Below are positions 1 to 5,402 of a stretch of DNA of 7,248 nucleotides, in pieces. The notes below the pieces were generated by a model. The model worked only from the letters and a program-made list of their open reading frames with translations. It had not been told where the DNA came from and did no database searches. How positions within the stretch are numbered: the first letter of the stretch is position 1; each line of letters opens with the position of its first letter. The DNA comes from Terriglobia bacterium (GTDB lineage: Bacteria; Acidobacteriota; Terriglobia; UBA7540): NCBI GenBank assembly GCA_030042795.1, contig JASHYZ010000206.1, forward strand, positions 1 to 7,248, in the 5' to 3' direction. The translations under genes were made by a program, and so were the position numbers.

Positions 1-69
1 GGCCTCGCGCGCCACCACCTCTTCAGGAACTTCGATGATGAGCTCTTTCTTACAGGTCAGCGACTCCAC
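1..69 (-). CDS. tig: Trigger factor-like protein, N-terminal 23 codons (partial)
   Basis: On the minus strand a GTG at 69-67 opens a frame reading MESLTCKKELIIEVPEEVVA and continues off the left edge. The pattern of a charged Cys-Lys-Lys-Glu stretch, a beta-strand LIIEV, then P-E-E-V-V is how the ribosome-binding domain of trigger factor, the ribosome-associated peptidyl-prolyl isomerase and chaperone, usually begins. The start is well constrained: an in-frame TAA lies at 81-79, no other start codon lies between, and a GAGG Shine-Dalgarno sits 4 nt upstream, a slightly short spacing. A good promoter at 164-191 points into it. Only 23 residues are visible and the ribosome-contact signature lies beyond the edge, so the name is a family-level guess. 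A clpP or clpX gene further left would support it. Confidence 0.5.
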   Translation of the reverse strand, partial: MESLTCKKELIIEVPEEVVAREA

Positions 70-163
70 AATTCCTCGTTAGATGATTTGGGGGTGAAAA
101 CGGGGGCAGGCGAGATTCGAGCCCCAGGTCTCAAAGGGAAGTCAAGCTCCTACCCGAAACAGC

Positions 164-191
164 ATTGTAACAGATGTGTTTCGGTTGTCAA
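164..191 (-). promoter_or_regulatory. Sigma70-like promoter for the trigger factor-like gene
   Basis: Reading the minus strand, a perfect -35 hexamer TTGACA (191-186) is followed by a 16-bp spacer and a -10 hexamer TACAAT (169-164), five of six matches to consensus. Transcription would start near 157, giving a leader of about 88 nt before the GTG at 69. The spacing and hexamer quality make this the best promoter in the window. The leader contains a GC-rich stretch (about 100-140) with a T-loop-like CTCGAAT that does not fold into a tRNA. Confidence 0.6.
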
Positions 192-230
192 TTTCGCGCC
201 CGGCTGGTTGCTGGGTGGAACCCTCCGAGG

Positions 231-326
231 CGCAGTCATTCCCGCGAAAGCGGGAATCCACTTCCTTGATATCTTCTATTCCCACGGACCTTTGCAATGG
301 ATTCCGCTTTCGCGGGAATGACTGCG
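231..326. repeat. Palindromic MITE/REP-like element with 29-30 nt inverted arms
   Basis: The left arm (231-260) and the right arm (298-326) are reverse complements apart from one extra G in the left arm. They enclose a 37-nt spacer. Each arm is itself a small hairpin: TTCCCGC, GAAA or TTTC, GCGGGAA. The core GTCATTCCCGCGAAAGCGGG is a dispersed intergenic repeat known from many bacterial genomes; when translated by chance it gives the familiar VIPAKAG peptide, which appears here too. No transposase is present, so the element is non-autonomous or a REP-type repeat. It separates the trigger factor promoter from the hypothetical gene at 413. There is no T-tract, so it is not a clear intrinsic terminator, although its RNA would fold strongly in either direction. 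Confidence 0.85.
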
Positions 327-412
327 TCCGGGGCCTTCATAATGACACCAGTACCCTCCCGCTTTCAAATAGCACCAGGGCGTCACAACGCAAATCCCTC
401 CCGCTCAAAACC

Positions 413-1135
413 TCAGAACGCTGGTTCCCACTGTCCCTGGCTGTCGGCACCGCGCCACGACTCAGGAATTACCGCGATTCCGGGTGGTACCCATGAGCAG
501 AGAACCTCAGGGCCTTGCTGGCAGGCGTCAGGCTTGGATTCCACTTCGCGCGTGGCCACTTCCAGTGCGCTCAGGCTGTTCGCAGCCAGGATAGCAGCGT
601 TATGATCGTGCGTTCCACGCGAGAGGTGAAGAATTCGCACGCATCGGGCTGCCTGGGTGAATTGAAATACAGGCTCGATGGGCTGGCGCGAGCGCGTTAC
701 CAGTTCTTTCTTATGTACCTCAGCCGAGTGGAAGACGACGCGGACTCCACCTTCGCGCCGAGGCTTCACTTTGTAGAAGGAGACCTCGTAGCCGATAAGG
801 TTTGTGGCAGTGGATACGATAGTTGCGGTCGTAGCCCCAAGAGAGCGGCGGTCGTCCGCCCCGCCATCGGCGGCCTGCTCTGAGATGGGCGTCGTCTTGA
901 CGAGATAACCGCCTCCGGCCACGACCGGCGTGATGACGCGTACGCGCCAACCCGGTTGCAAGTCGATCCACTCAGATGAAGTGTGGTTAAGCGGCGGGCC
1001 CGAAATCACCGCTTTCGGGTGGGAACAGCTCAATGTAAGCGTTATCGCAGCGATGGACAGGCCGACGGCGGCACCGATCGAGCCACAGGCGAAGTCCGCA
1101 TCATGGCGATAACTCCCTCGACGCGAAGCTGACAC
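413..1135 (-). CDS. Hypothetical envelope protein, possible lipoprotein; start uncertain or frameshifted
   Basis: A long minus-strand frame encodes a soluble protein I cannot assign. From the GTG at 1135 it is 240 residues; the frame stays open to another GTG at 1225 (270 residues), but those extra residues look like noncoding Arg/Cys-rich sequence. A hydrophobic stretch GAAVGLSIAAITLTLSC is signal-peptide-like and ends in an imperfect lipobox (Thr rather than Leu at -3). After it come WIDLQPGWRVRVITPVVAGGGY, then IGYEVSFYKVKPR and VRVVFHSAEV, suggesting alternating beta-strands, a helical part near AAILAANSLSALEVATREV, and a Cys pair near the C-terminus. Export to the periplasm or membrane is an inference. 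The strongest start signal (GGGAG, 8 nt, ATG at 1104-1102) is in a different frame and would give MMRTSPVARS before the hydrophobic core, so a small indel near 1080-1095 may have broken the gene. Confidence 0.55.
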   Translation of the reverse strand: MSASRRGSYRHDADFACGSIGAAVGLSIAAITLTLSCSHPKAVISGPPLNHTSSEWIDLQPGWRVRVITPVVAGGGYLVKTTPISEQAADGGADDRRSLGATTATIVSTATNLIGYEVSFYKVKPRREGGVRVVFHSAEVHKKELVTRSRQPIEPVFQFTQAARCVRILHLSRGTHDHNAAILAANSLSALEVATREVESKPDACQQGPEVLCSWVPPGIAVIPESWRGADSQGQWEPAF

Positions 1136-1266
1136 TGACCGCGTGCCGGTCTGGGCACCGCAAGCGAGAATACGCCGCGCGTACACGCGTGGGATGCCGT
1201 GTAACCGCCGCAAGATGTAAGCCACTTCGCTGCCGCAAGCTTTACCTCGACTGTCACCTGCCGATT

Positions 1267-1272
1267 TATAAT
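1267..1272 (+). promoter_or_regulatory. Candidate -10 box upstream of the permease remnant
   Basis: A perfect TATAAT lies 33 nt upstream of the ATG at 1305. No good -35 hexamer sits 16-18 bp upstream; the nearest resemblance, TTTACC at 1241, would need a 20-bp spacer. This may be a leftover of the promoter that once drove the truncated permease gene. The same bases read TATAAA on the other strand, so they could equally serve the divergent hypothetical gene. Confidence 0.3.
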
Positions 1273-1290
1273 TGTGGACAGCTTAACGTC

Positions 1291-1300
1291 GGAGGCGAGG
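1291..1300 (+). promoter_or_regulatory. Ribosome-binding site of the permease remnant
   Basis: GGAGG followed by CGAGG lies 5 to 10 nt before the ATG at 1305. This is a strong Shine-Dalgarno sequence. It fixes the start of the remnant and shows that a genuine gene once began here. Confidence 0.6.
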
Positions 1301-1304
1301 CACT

Positions 1305-1547
1305 ATGCTTTCGGACTTACGCTTTGGGCTGCGAATGTTTCGGCGCAATCCTGCCTTCACCGCCGCAGCCATTATCATCATTGGATTCGGCATCGCTGCC
1401 ACCGGGCTGACCCTGGGCGAAGCCGGACAAACTCCTCGGCCCTACTTTGTCACGCCAAGTAACCCTCACTTCATTCGTACCGCAGGGCCACTATCGGATC
1501 CACGCTGGCGGCGCGACGGGCGGGCACGTAGGAGGCGAGCAACGTGA
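1305..1547 (+). pseudogene. Truncated N-terminus of an ADOP-type ABC transporter permease
   Basis: The frame begins MLSDLRFGLRMFRRNPAFTA, followed by a hydrophobic run and GFGIAAT. This is the standard opening of ADOP/MacB-type permeases (LRFALRML.K.P.FT, then TM1, then LGIGANTAIF) and resembles the first residues of the intact permease at 1471-4068. Likeness stops after about residue 33 (near 1404). The following codons (GLTLGEAGQTPRPYF and an Arg-rich tail) match nothing expected of the family, and from 1471 they are antisense to the 3' end of the intact permease. A complete member has about 800-880 residues, so nearly all of this gene is missing. The start is secure because of a strong Shine-Dalgarno. 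Whether the 80-residue product is still made is unknown; it would be a single-span membrane peptide with a basic tail. Confidence 0.65.
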
Positions 1548-4068
1548 CGAGCACCAGCGCCAATGCAACGGTAAACAGATTCCAAGGGTCGAGCGTGCTC
1601 ACACCGAACAGCATACCTGACATCAGGCGCGCAACGGCGAGACCGGCGGTTGAGCCAACTGCAATGCCGGCAAGGGCGAGCGCGAGTCCCTGCCTTAGTA
1701 CCAGCCGCAGAATCTGGTCGCGATGCGCACCGAGCGCCATCCGAACGCCGATTTCTCGCGTGCGCTGCGCCACCGTATGGGCGACCACTCCGTAGAGACC
1801 AAGGGTGGCGAGCGCGAGCGCCAGCATGCCGAACGCGCTGATGAGGCTCGCCGCCATTCGCTGCTGCCACAGCGATAGTGCCACGTGCTCCGCCATGGTT
1901 CTGACGCCGAAGAGGGGCACGTTCTTGTCCACGGCGTTGACTTCGCGGCGCATTACGGAGCCAAAGTCACCCGGCGAAGAGGCCGTGCGGACAATGAACG
2001 TCATTCGCCCGGAGTAATTTTGAGCCGCCGGCACGTACATCACAAGCGGCGCGCCTTGTGCAAGGGAGAGATACTTCACGTCGCCCACGACGCCCACAAC
2101 CTCAAGCGGCGGCCGGGGTGGGCCGACGAGCGTCGGCCAGGAAATCTGTCTCCCGATCGCGTTCTGGCCCGGCCACAGGCGTTGGGCGAGATTCCGGCTG
2201 ATGATCACTACGCCGCCCGTACTGGCAGTGGCGGACGAGCCGGCATTGGGGACCAAACTGGCGTTAGGAACCAAACCGGCATTGGCCAGTGGCCCTGGCG
2301 ACACGCCTAAGGAGTAGCCATCCTGGTCAAGCGACGGCGCCCCTGAGCCGTCCTGGTCCGTGAAGTCTCGTCCCTGAACGAGCGGAACTGCGAGGGACCG
2401 GAAATAGCCGGGCGTTACGGTCACAAAGTTCACGCGGAGGCCGAGCTGGAACTCGTGGCCGCGCAAGACGTCTTGAGGCGGCTCTTGGCCGGGATAGAAG
2501 ATGGAAACCGCCCCCGGCCATTCCTCCGGCGGCACAGACGTCGCTGCACCGGCCGCGATCACGCCGGGCGCGCTTCGCAACCGATCGAGAACCTGCCGGT
2601 AGAAGGCGGAACCGCGAGCGGGCGAATAGCCTTGCAAGTCGAGATCGACCGAACTGAGCAACACGTTGCGGGTCTCGAAGCCCGGATTAGTGGTCACAAT
2701 GCTTTGCATGCTGCGCAGCAGCAGCCCGGCCCCCATCAGCAGCACAAAGGAAAGCGCCAACTGCCCGGACGCAAGCGCACGCTGCAGGGGCGATTGCCGA
2801 CAACCGCTGCCGAGCGTCCCTTGCTTGAGCGAGCTCACCAAGTCGGGCCGCGACGCCTTGAGCGCCGGCGCGAGCGCAAAGGCTATGCCCGCGATCATAC
2901 TCACGAGCGACGTGAAGGTGAGGACGCGAGCGTCCGGACTCACCTCGGCGCCGTGCAGCACGGACCTGCTCGCCAGGGAGGCGATCGCCAACCGGATCGC
3001 CCAGGGAGCGATCAGCAGCGCCAAGCCTCCACCGGCCAGTGCCAGCACCAGTCCCTCGGCCAACAACTGCCGCACCACGCGCCCACGGCTCGCGCCGAGC
3101 GCGAGTCGAACAGCGATTTCCCGCTGTCGCACGCCTGCGCGCACGAGGAGCAAGCCGGCCACGTTGGCGCAGGCGATCAAAAGCAGCAGCCCGACACCTG
3201 CAAACAGCAACCCGAGGAGCCCGCTGAGGCTGGCGCGATCGTCCGGGGCAAGCCCGACGCCGCGTACCACGGCAACTGTGCGGCCTGCATTGGTGTTCGG
3301 GTATGCCAGCGTCAGTTGACGCGCCACGCCCTGGGTTTCCGCCTCTGCCTGTTCGAACGAGGCGCCGGGCTTCAGGCGCCCGAAGACACGAAGCCACCCC
3401 CAGGCGCGCTCCTCGAAGAAGCCGTGGCCCACCGTCCGGGGCATGGCTTCGTCCAACATGCTCATCGGAACCCAGACGTCATAGGGCTGGCCGGCGGTGG
3501 TACCGCTGAACAGCTCAGGGGCGACGCCCGTCACCGTGAACGGATAACCGTTCAGCGTCACCTGGCGGCCGAGCACCGCCGGGTCGGCTCCGAACTTGCG
3601 CTGCCACAAAGCGTAGCTGAGCACCACCACCGCATGGGCGCCGCGGGGAGCGTCGTCCCCAGGACCAATCAGGCGGCCCCGTGCTGCAACGATACCCAGC
3701 GTCTCAAAGTAGTTCCCGGTCACCACGTCACCGATCAACCGCTCCGGCGCCCCGCCGCCCAGGCTGAGGGCCGCGCCCGATTCCGCCGCGAGACCTGAGA
3801 ACGAGCGGGTGCGGTCGCGGTAGTCCGCGTAGTCGGGGTAACCCATCACATCGTAGGGATCGTTCTTCTGCATGCGATAGAGTGACACGAGACGTCCCGG
3901 TTCACGCACGCCCGCGCTCGATCGCAGCAGGACAGCATTCACCAAGCTGAAGATCGCAGTGTTGGCGCCGATGCCAAGCGCGAGTGCCAGTGTGGCGAGT
4001 GCGGCGAATCCGGGACTCTTTCGCAGCATCCGAACGCTGAAACGAAGGTCGTGCAGTAGATCTTTCAT
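1471..4068 (-). CDS. ADOP-type ABC transporter permease (MacB/FtsX superfamily)
   Basis: This 865-residue inner-membrane protein is a tandem two-part permease. TM1 (about 21-48, ending LGIGANTAIFSLVNAVLL) follows the signature DLRFSVRMLRKSPGF. A MacB-type periplasmic domain spans about 50-280. The first FtsX-like core spans about 282-405 and carries REIAVRLALGASRGR. The second half has a TM near 432-452, a second periplasmic domain (about 455-735), and a last FtsX core (741-850) with REIGVRMALGAHRDQ. It ends DPIVALRYE, the family's usual tail. The chosen ATG has GAGGAG five nt upstream; an ATG-type start 13 codons earlier lacks a site and extends past the family signature. Such proteins work with a separate MacB-like ATPase, none of which is in the window. 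The substrate is unknown; efflux or envelope export is an inference. Residues about 575-618 form an unusual insertion. Confidence 0.9.
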   Translation of the reverse strand: MKDLLHDLRFSVRMLRKSPGFAALATLALALGIGANTAIFSLVNAVLLRSSAGVREPGRLVSLYRMQKNDPYDVMGYPDYADYRDRTRSFSGLAAESGAALSLGGGAPERLIGDVVTGNYFETLGIVAARGRLIGPGDDAPRGAHAVVVLSYALWQRKFGADPAVLGRQVTLNGYPFTVTGVAPELFSGTTAGQPYDVWVPMSMLDEAMPRTVGHGFFEERAWGWLRVFGRLKPGASFEQAEAETQGVARQLTLAYPNTNAGRTVAVVRGVGLAPDDRASLSGLLGLLFAGVGLLLLIACANVAGLLLVRAGVRQREIAVRLALGASRGRVVRQLLAEGLVLALAGGGLALLIAPWAIRLAIASLASRSVLHGAEVSPDARVLTFTSLVSMIAGIAFALAPALKASRPDLVSSLKQGTLGSGCRQSPLQRALASGQLALSFVLLMGAGLLLRSMQSIVTTNPGFETRNVLLSSVDLDLQGYSPARGSAFYRQVLDRLRSAPGVIAAGAATSVPPEEWPGAVSIFYPGQEPPQDVLRGHEFQLGLRVNFVTVTPGYFRSLAVPLVQGRDFTDQDGSGAPSLDQDGYSLGVSPGPLANAGLVPNASLVPNAGSSATASTGGVVIISRNLAQRLWPGQNAIGRQISWPTLVGPPRPPLEVVGVVGDVKYLSLAQGAPLVMYVPAAQNYSGRMTFIVRTASSPGDFGSVMRREVNAVDKNVPLFGVRTMAEHVALSLWQQRMAASLISAFGMLALALATLGLYGVVAHTVAQRTREIGVRMALGAHRDQILRLVLRQGLALALAGIAVGSTAGLAVARLMSGMLFGVSTLDPWNLFTVALALVLVTLLASYVPARRAASVDPIVALRYE
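2239..2283 (-). repeat. 18-bp in-frame tandem repeat inside the permease gene
   Basis: Two and a half copies of an 18-bp unit encode NAGLVP, NASLVP and NAG (residues 596-610). The first two copies differ at only a few positions, mostly third bases. The repeat lies within a longer insertion (about residues 575-618) that also contains a duplicated LDQDG-like motif (571-574 and 581-584). Its exact multiple of three keeps the frame open, as expected for slippage in a surface loop. Confidence 0.75.
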
Positions 4069-4189
4069 AGTGGCTCCTCGAGTTGCGGGCACGGTGTTCC
4101 CAAGCACAAGACGCTTCGCCAGGATAATCCGTTAACGTGAATGGATTTGCATCCACCCGCAGTCCTCGAGAGGTGCCGGGGATCGATGT

Positions 4190-4218
4190 GGGATAAGAAA
4201 TCCTTCAACCGCTGTCAA
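4190..4218 (-). promoter_or_regulatory. Candidate promoter of the ADOP permease gene
   Basis: Reading the minus strand, a perfect TTGACA (4218-4213) is followed by a 17-bp spacer and TATCCC (4195-4190), a weak -10 with three of six matches. The predicted leader would be about 115 nt, up to the ATG at 4068. The -35 and spacing are ideal and the -10 is poor, so this could be a weak or activated promoter, or chance. Confidence 0.35.
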
Positions 4219-4340
4219 CACCAGAATAATCAATTAGGCCGGCCGTGTGGGCTCTGGATGCGAGTAGTAGCGTGCACCGCCGCGGGGCAGACGGAACGGA
4301 CTGCAGACCGAAGAGCGCAGAGTACGCTACGCTTGCCTGG

Positions 4341-4515
4341 AGGTTCGCATGAGATTCCTATTGGCTGGGTTGGTGTTTTCGGTATCGACGTACTGGAACA
4401 AGAGAACTTTGCGCCGCTCAAAGCGATCGCGGCCAGGCACGGCGGTCGTCTGCGCTTGAGAGTGCTGACGAATCCGGTCGGAATCGATGCCCATGAGCAG
4501 CGAACAACGCTACTT
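4341..4515 (+). pseudogene. 5' remnant of a secreted DUF1343 (NamZ/YbbC-like) gene
   Basis: A strong Shine-Dalgarno (TGGAGG, 5 nt spacing) precedes an ATG at 4349 that opens with a signal-peptide-like MRFLLAGLVFSVS. In a shifted frame, from 4378, the DNA reads FGIDVLEQENFAPLKAIAAR, then LRVLTNPVGIDAHEQRTT. That closely follows the start of DUF1343 proteins (GIDVL...NF..LKG...GLLTN.TG.D..G.RTIDLL). Characterised members such as NamZ are exo-beta-N-acetylmuramidases that act on cell-wall fragments. The signal peptide and the domain are in different frames and too close together, and the domain stops after about 45 residues, at the end of the ferredoxin gene on the other strand. A complete protein would need several hundred residues. 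It is therefore a decayed fragment with a frameshift or small deletion near 4370-4380 and a large 3' loss. Confidence 0.6.
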
Positions 4516-4770
4516 CTTGTAGTAATCGGCGTTCACTGGCGTGAAGCTCTGCCACTTCTCCGGCAGGTCATCCACCGGGAAAATGGCGGAAACGGGGCAT
4601 ACCGGCACACAAGCCCCACAGTCGATGCATTCCACCGGGTCGATGAAAAGTTGCTGCACATCGGCGAAGTTACCTTCATCCTTGCGGGGATGGATGCAAT
4701 CCACCGGGCAGACGTCCACGCAAGCTGTGTCTTTGGTGCCGATGCAGGGTTCAGCGATTACGTAAGCCAT
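4510..4770 (-). CDS. fdxA: 7Fe-type ferredoxin ([3Fe-4S][4Fe-4S])
   Basis: This 86-residue cytoplasmic electron carrier begins MAYVIAEPCIGTKDTACVDV. The cysteines are C9, C17, C21, C25, C48, C51, C54 and C58. The second motif C48-x2-C51-x2-C54-x3-C58-P is complete. In the first, position 12 is Thr, and the spacing C9-x7-C17-x3-C21-P matches Azotobacter FdI and the mycobacterial/Thermus 7Fe ferredoxins. By analogy C9, C17 and C58 bind the 3Fe cluster and C21, C48, C51 and C54 the 4Fe cluster, with C25 free. The tail DDLPEKWQSFTPVNADYYKK is also typical. The start is fixed by AGGAGG 8 nt upstream of the ATG; the frame stays open further upstream but shows no family likeness there. The gene stands alone between repeats, so its redox partner cannot be read from context. 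Confidence 0.93.
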   Translation of the reverse strand: MAYVIAEPCIGTKDTACVDVCPVDCIHPRKDEGNFADVQQLFIDPVECIDCGACVPVCPVSAIFPVDDLPEKWQSFTPVNADYYKK

Positions 4771-4831
4771 GCGGCTTCCCTCCTCAAAGGTTGACTGAAG
4801 TTCTAGTTTCACCTGCCGGGCGCCGCCGCGC

Positions 4832-4847
4832 CACGACTTAAGTCGTG
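4832..4847. promoter_or_regulatory. Perfect 16-bp palindrome upstream of the ferredoxin gene
   Basis: CACGACTTAAGTCGTG is a perfect dyad with no spacer, centred about 70 bp upstream of the ferredoxin start, in the region where a promoter should lie. The form suits a homodimeric repressor operator, but similar short palindromes also occur as dispersed repeats. No clear -35/-10 pair was found next to it. The function is unknown; the sequence fact is certain. Confidence 0.5.
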
Positions 4848-5022
4848 CCTTCTTACCTTGGCGAGAAGGACTCACCCTGGCGCCTTGGGCCGCAACCAAA
4901 GAGAGAATTCACCACAGAGATCACTGAGGGTACGGGGATTCTCCGTTTTCTCGGTGCCTCTTGTACTACTAATGATAAAAGTGTTTGCGGCTTGCACAAA
5001 TTTGAAAAACCTTGCGGAACCG

Positions 5023-5189
5023 TGTCATTCCGAGCCCGTTCGCTCCTCCGCTGCGAACGGTTCCTTCGCGTTGCTCAGAACAGGCTCTGAGCGCAGCGAA
5101 GGAGCGAAGGGTAAACTTCGTGAGGAATCTCGCTTTGAAACTATAGGAAATATGAGATTCCTCGTCGCCTTGGGCTCCTCGGAATGACA
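5023..5189. repeat. Inner palindromic element with TGTCATTCCGAG ends
   Basis: The ends are perfect 12-nt inverted repeats, TGTCATTCCGAG (5023-5034) and CTCGGAATGACA (5178-5189). Inside are further inverted pairs: TTCGCTCC (5039-5046) with GGAGCGAA (5101-5108), a 17-nt pair at 5063-5079 and 5086-5102 (14 of 17 matched), and GAGGAATCTC (5122-5131) with GAGATTCCTC (5154-5163). The transcript could fold into several stacked hairpins. The TCATTCCGAG / GAGGAATCT type is known from dispersed intergenic repeats in several phyla. Confidence 0.75.
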
Positions 5190-5271
5190 GTTTCGGCGAG
5201 TTTTTCAACGAACTGTTAAAGCTATTTGTTTGCGGTCCTGTCGTGCTGTGTTCTCTGTGTCCAAAAGCATT

Positions 5272-5305
5272 CAACACGGAGGCCGCAGAGTCTCCGTCCG
5301 TGTTG
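5272..5305. repeat. Hairpin in the right flank of the repeat block
   Basis: CAACACGG (5272-5279) and CCGTGTTG (5298-5305) form a perfect 8-bp stem with an 18-nt loop. It lies about 100 nt upstream of the 5403 start. There is no following T-tract, so it is not a standard terminator. It may be part of the dispersed repeat or of the leader of the next gene. Confidence 0.5.
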
Positions 5306-5330
5306 AGAGGTTCCTAGGCACAGAGGTCGC

Positions 5331-5365
5331 CGCGGCCTTCGGTTTGGTTGCGGCCAAAGGCCGCG
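5331..5365. repeat. GC-rich hairpin before the 5403 gene
   Basis: CGCGGCCTT (5331-5339) and AAGGCCGCG (5357-5365) form a 9-bp stem with a 17-nt loop. The loop and right arm also belong to the outer inverted repeat with 4876-4900, so two mutually exclusive pairings are possible. It ends 37 nt before the start codon at 5403. Confidence 0.5.
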
Positions 5366-5402
5366 CCAGGTTATGCTTTTGGCCTTGGAGGAAGTTCCTG
5401 CC

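Larger units (their letters stand above)
4876..5370. repeat. Nested inverted-repeat block, about 495 bp
   Basis: The intergenic stretch between the ferredoxin and the 5403 gene is bounded by an inverted repeat. CCTGGCGC (4876-4883) pairs with GCGCCAGG (5363-5370), and GGCCGCAACCAAA (4888-4900) with TTTGGTTGCGGCC (5343-5355), separated by short unequal spacers. Inside lies a second pair, CACAGAGATCAC (4913-4924) and GTGTTCTCTGTG (5248-5259), with one mismatch. Inside that is a 167-bp palindromic element (5023-5189). The right flank adds two more hairpins. No protein-coding gene is supported here and no transposase is seen. It resembles successive insertion of non-autonomous repeats into each other. 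Confidence 0.65.

Noticed and set aside
95..165. tRNA-like sequence on the minus strand, with CTCGAAT as a T loop and a possible TCC anticodon loop
   Set aside because: The T stem pairs at only three of five positions, position 37 would be C, and there is no matching 5' acceptor strand. The predicted -10 box and start site also lie at the place where the 5' half would need to be.
231..326. CRISPR-like repeat pair
   Set aside because: The two copies are inverted, not direct. There are only two, with no spacer array and no cas genes.
515..883. 122-residue plus-strand frame opposite the hypothetical envelope protein
   Set aside because: It has no start signal and no recognisable motifs, while the opposite strand shows a signal-peptide core and a more protein-like composition.
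2687..3397. 236-residue minus-strand frame and a 217-residue plus-strand frame within the permease gene
   Set aside because: Both are Arg/Ala-rich shadows of the well-supported permease frame.
2455..3798. 447-residue open frame on the plus strand
   Set aside because: It is antisense to the intact permease, is Arg/Gln/Pro/His-rich without any domain pattern, and has no ribosome-binding site. It is a product of high-GC codon bias.
4969..5277. Minus-strand frame of 102 residues across the repeat block
   Set aside because: It runs through the palindromic repeats, and its sequence (SFRGAQGDEES type) is the usual translation of the CATTCCGAG repeat, not a conserved protein.
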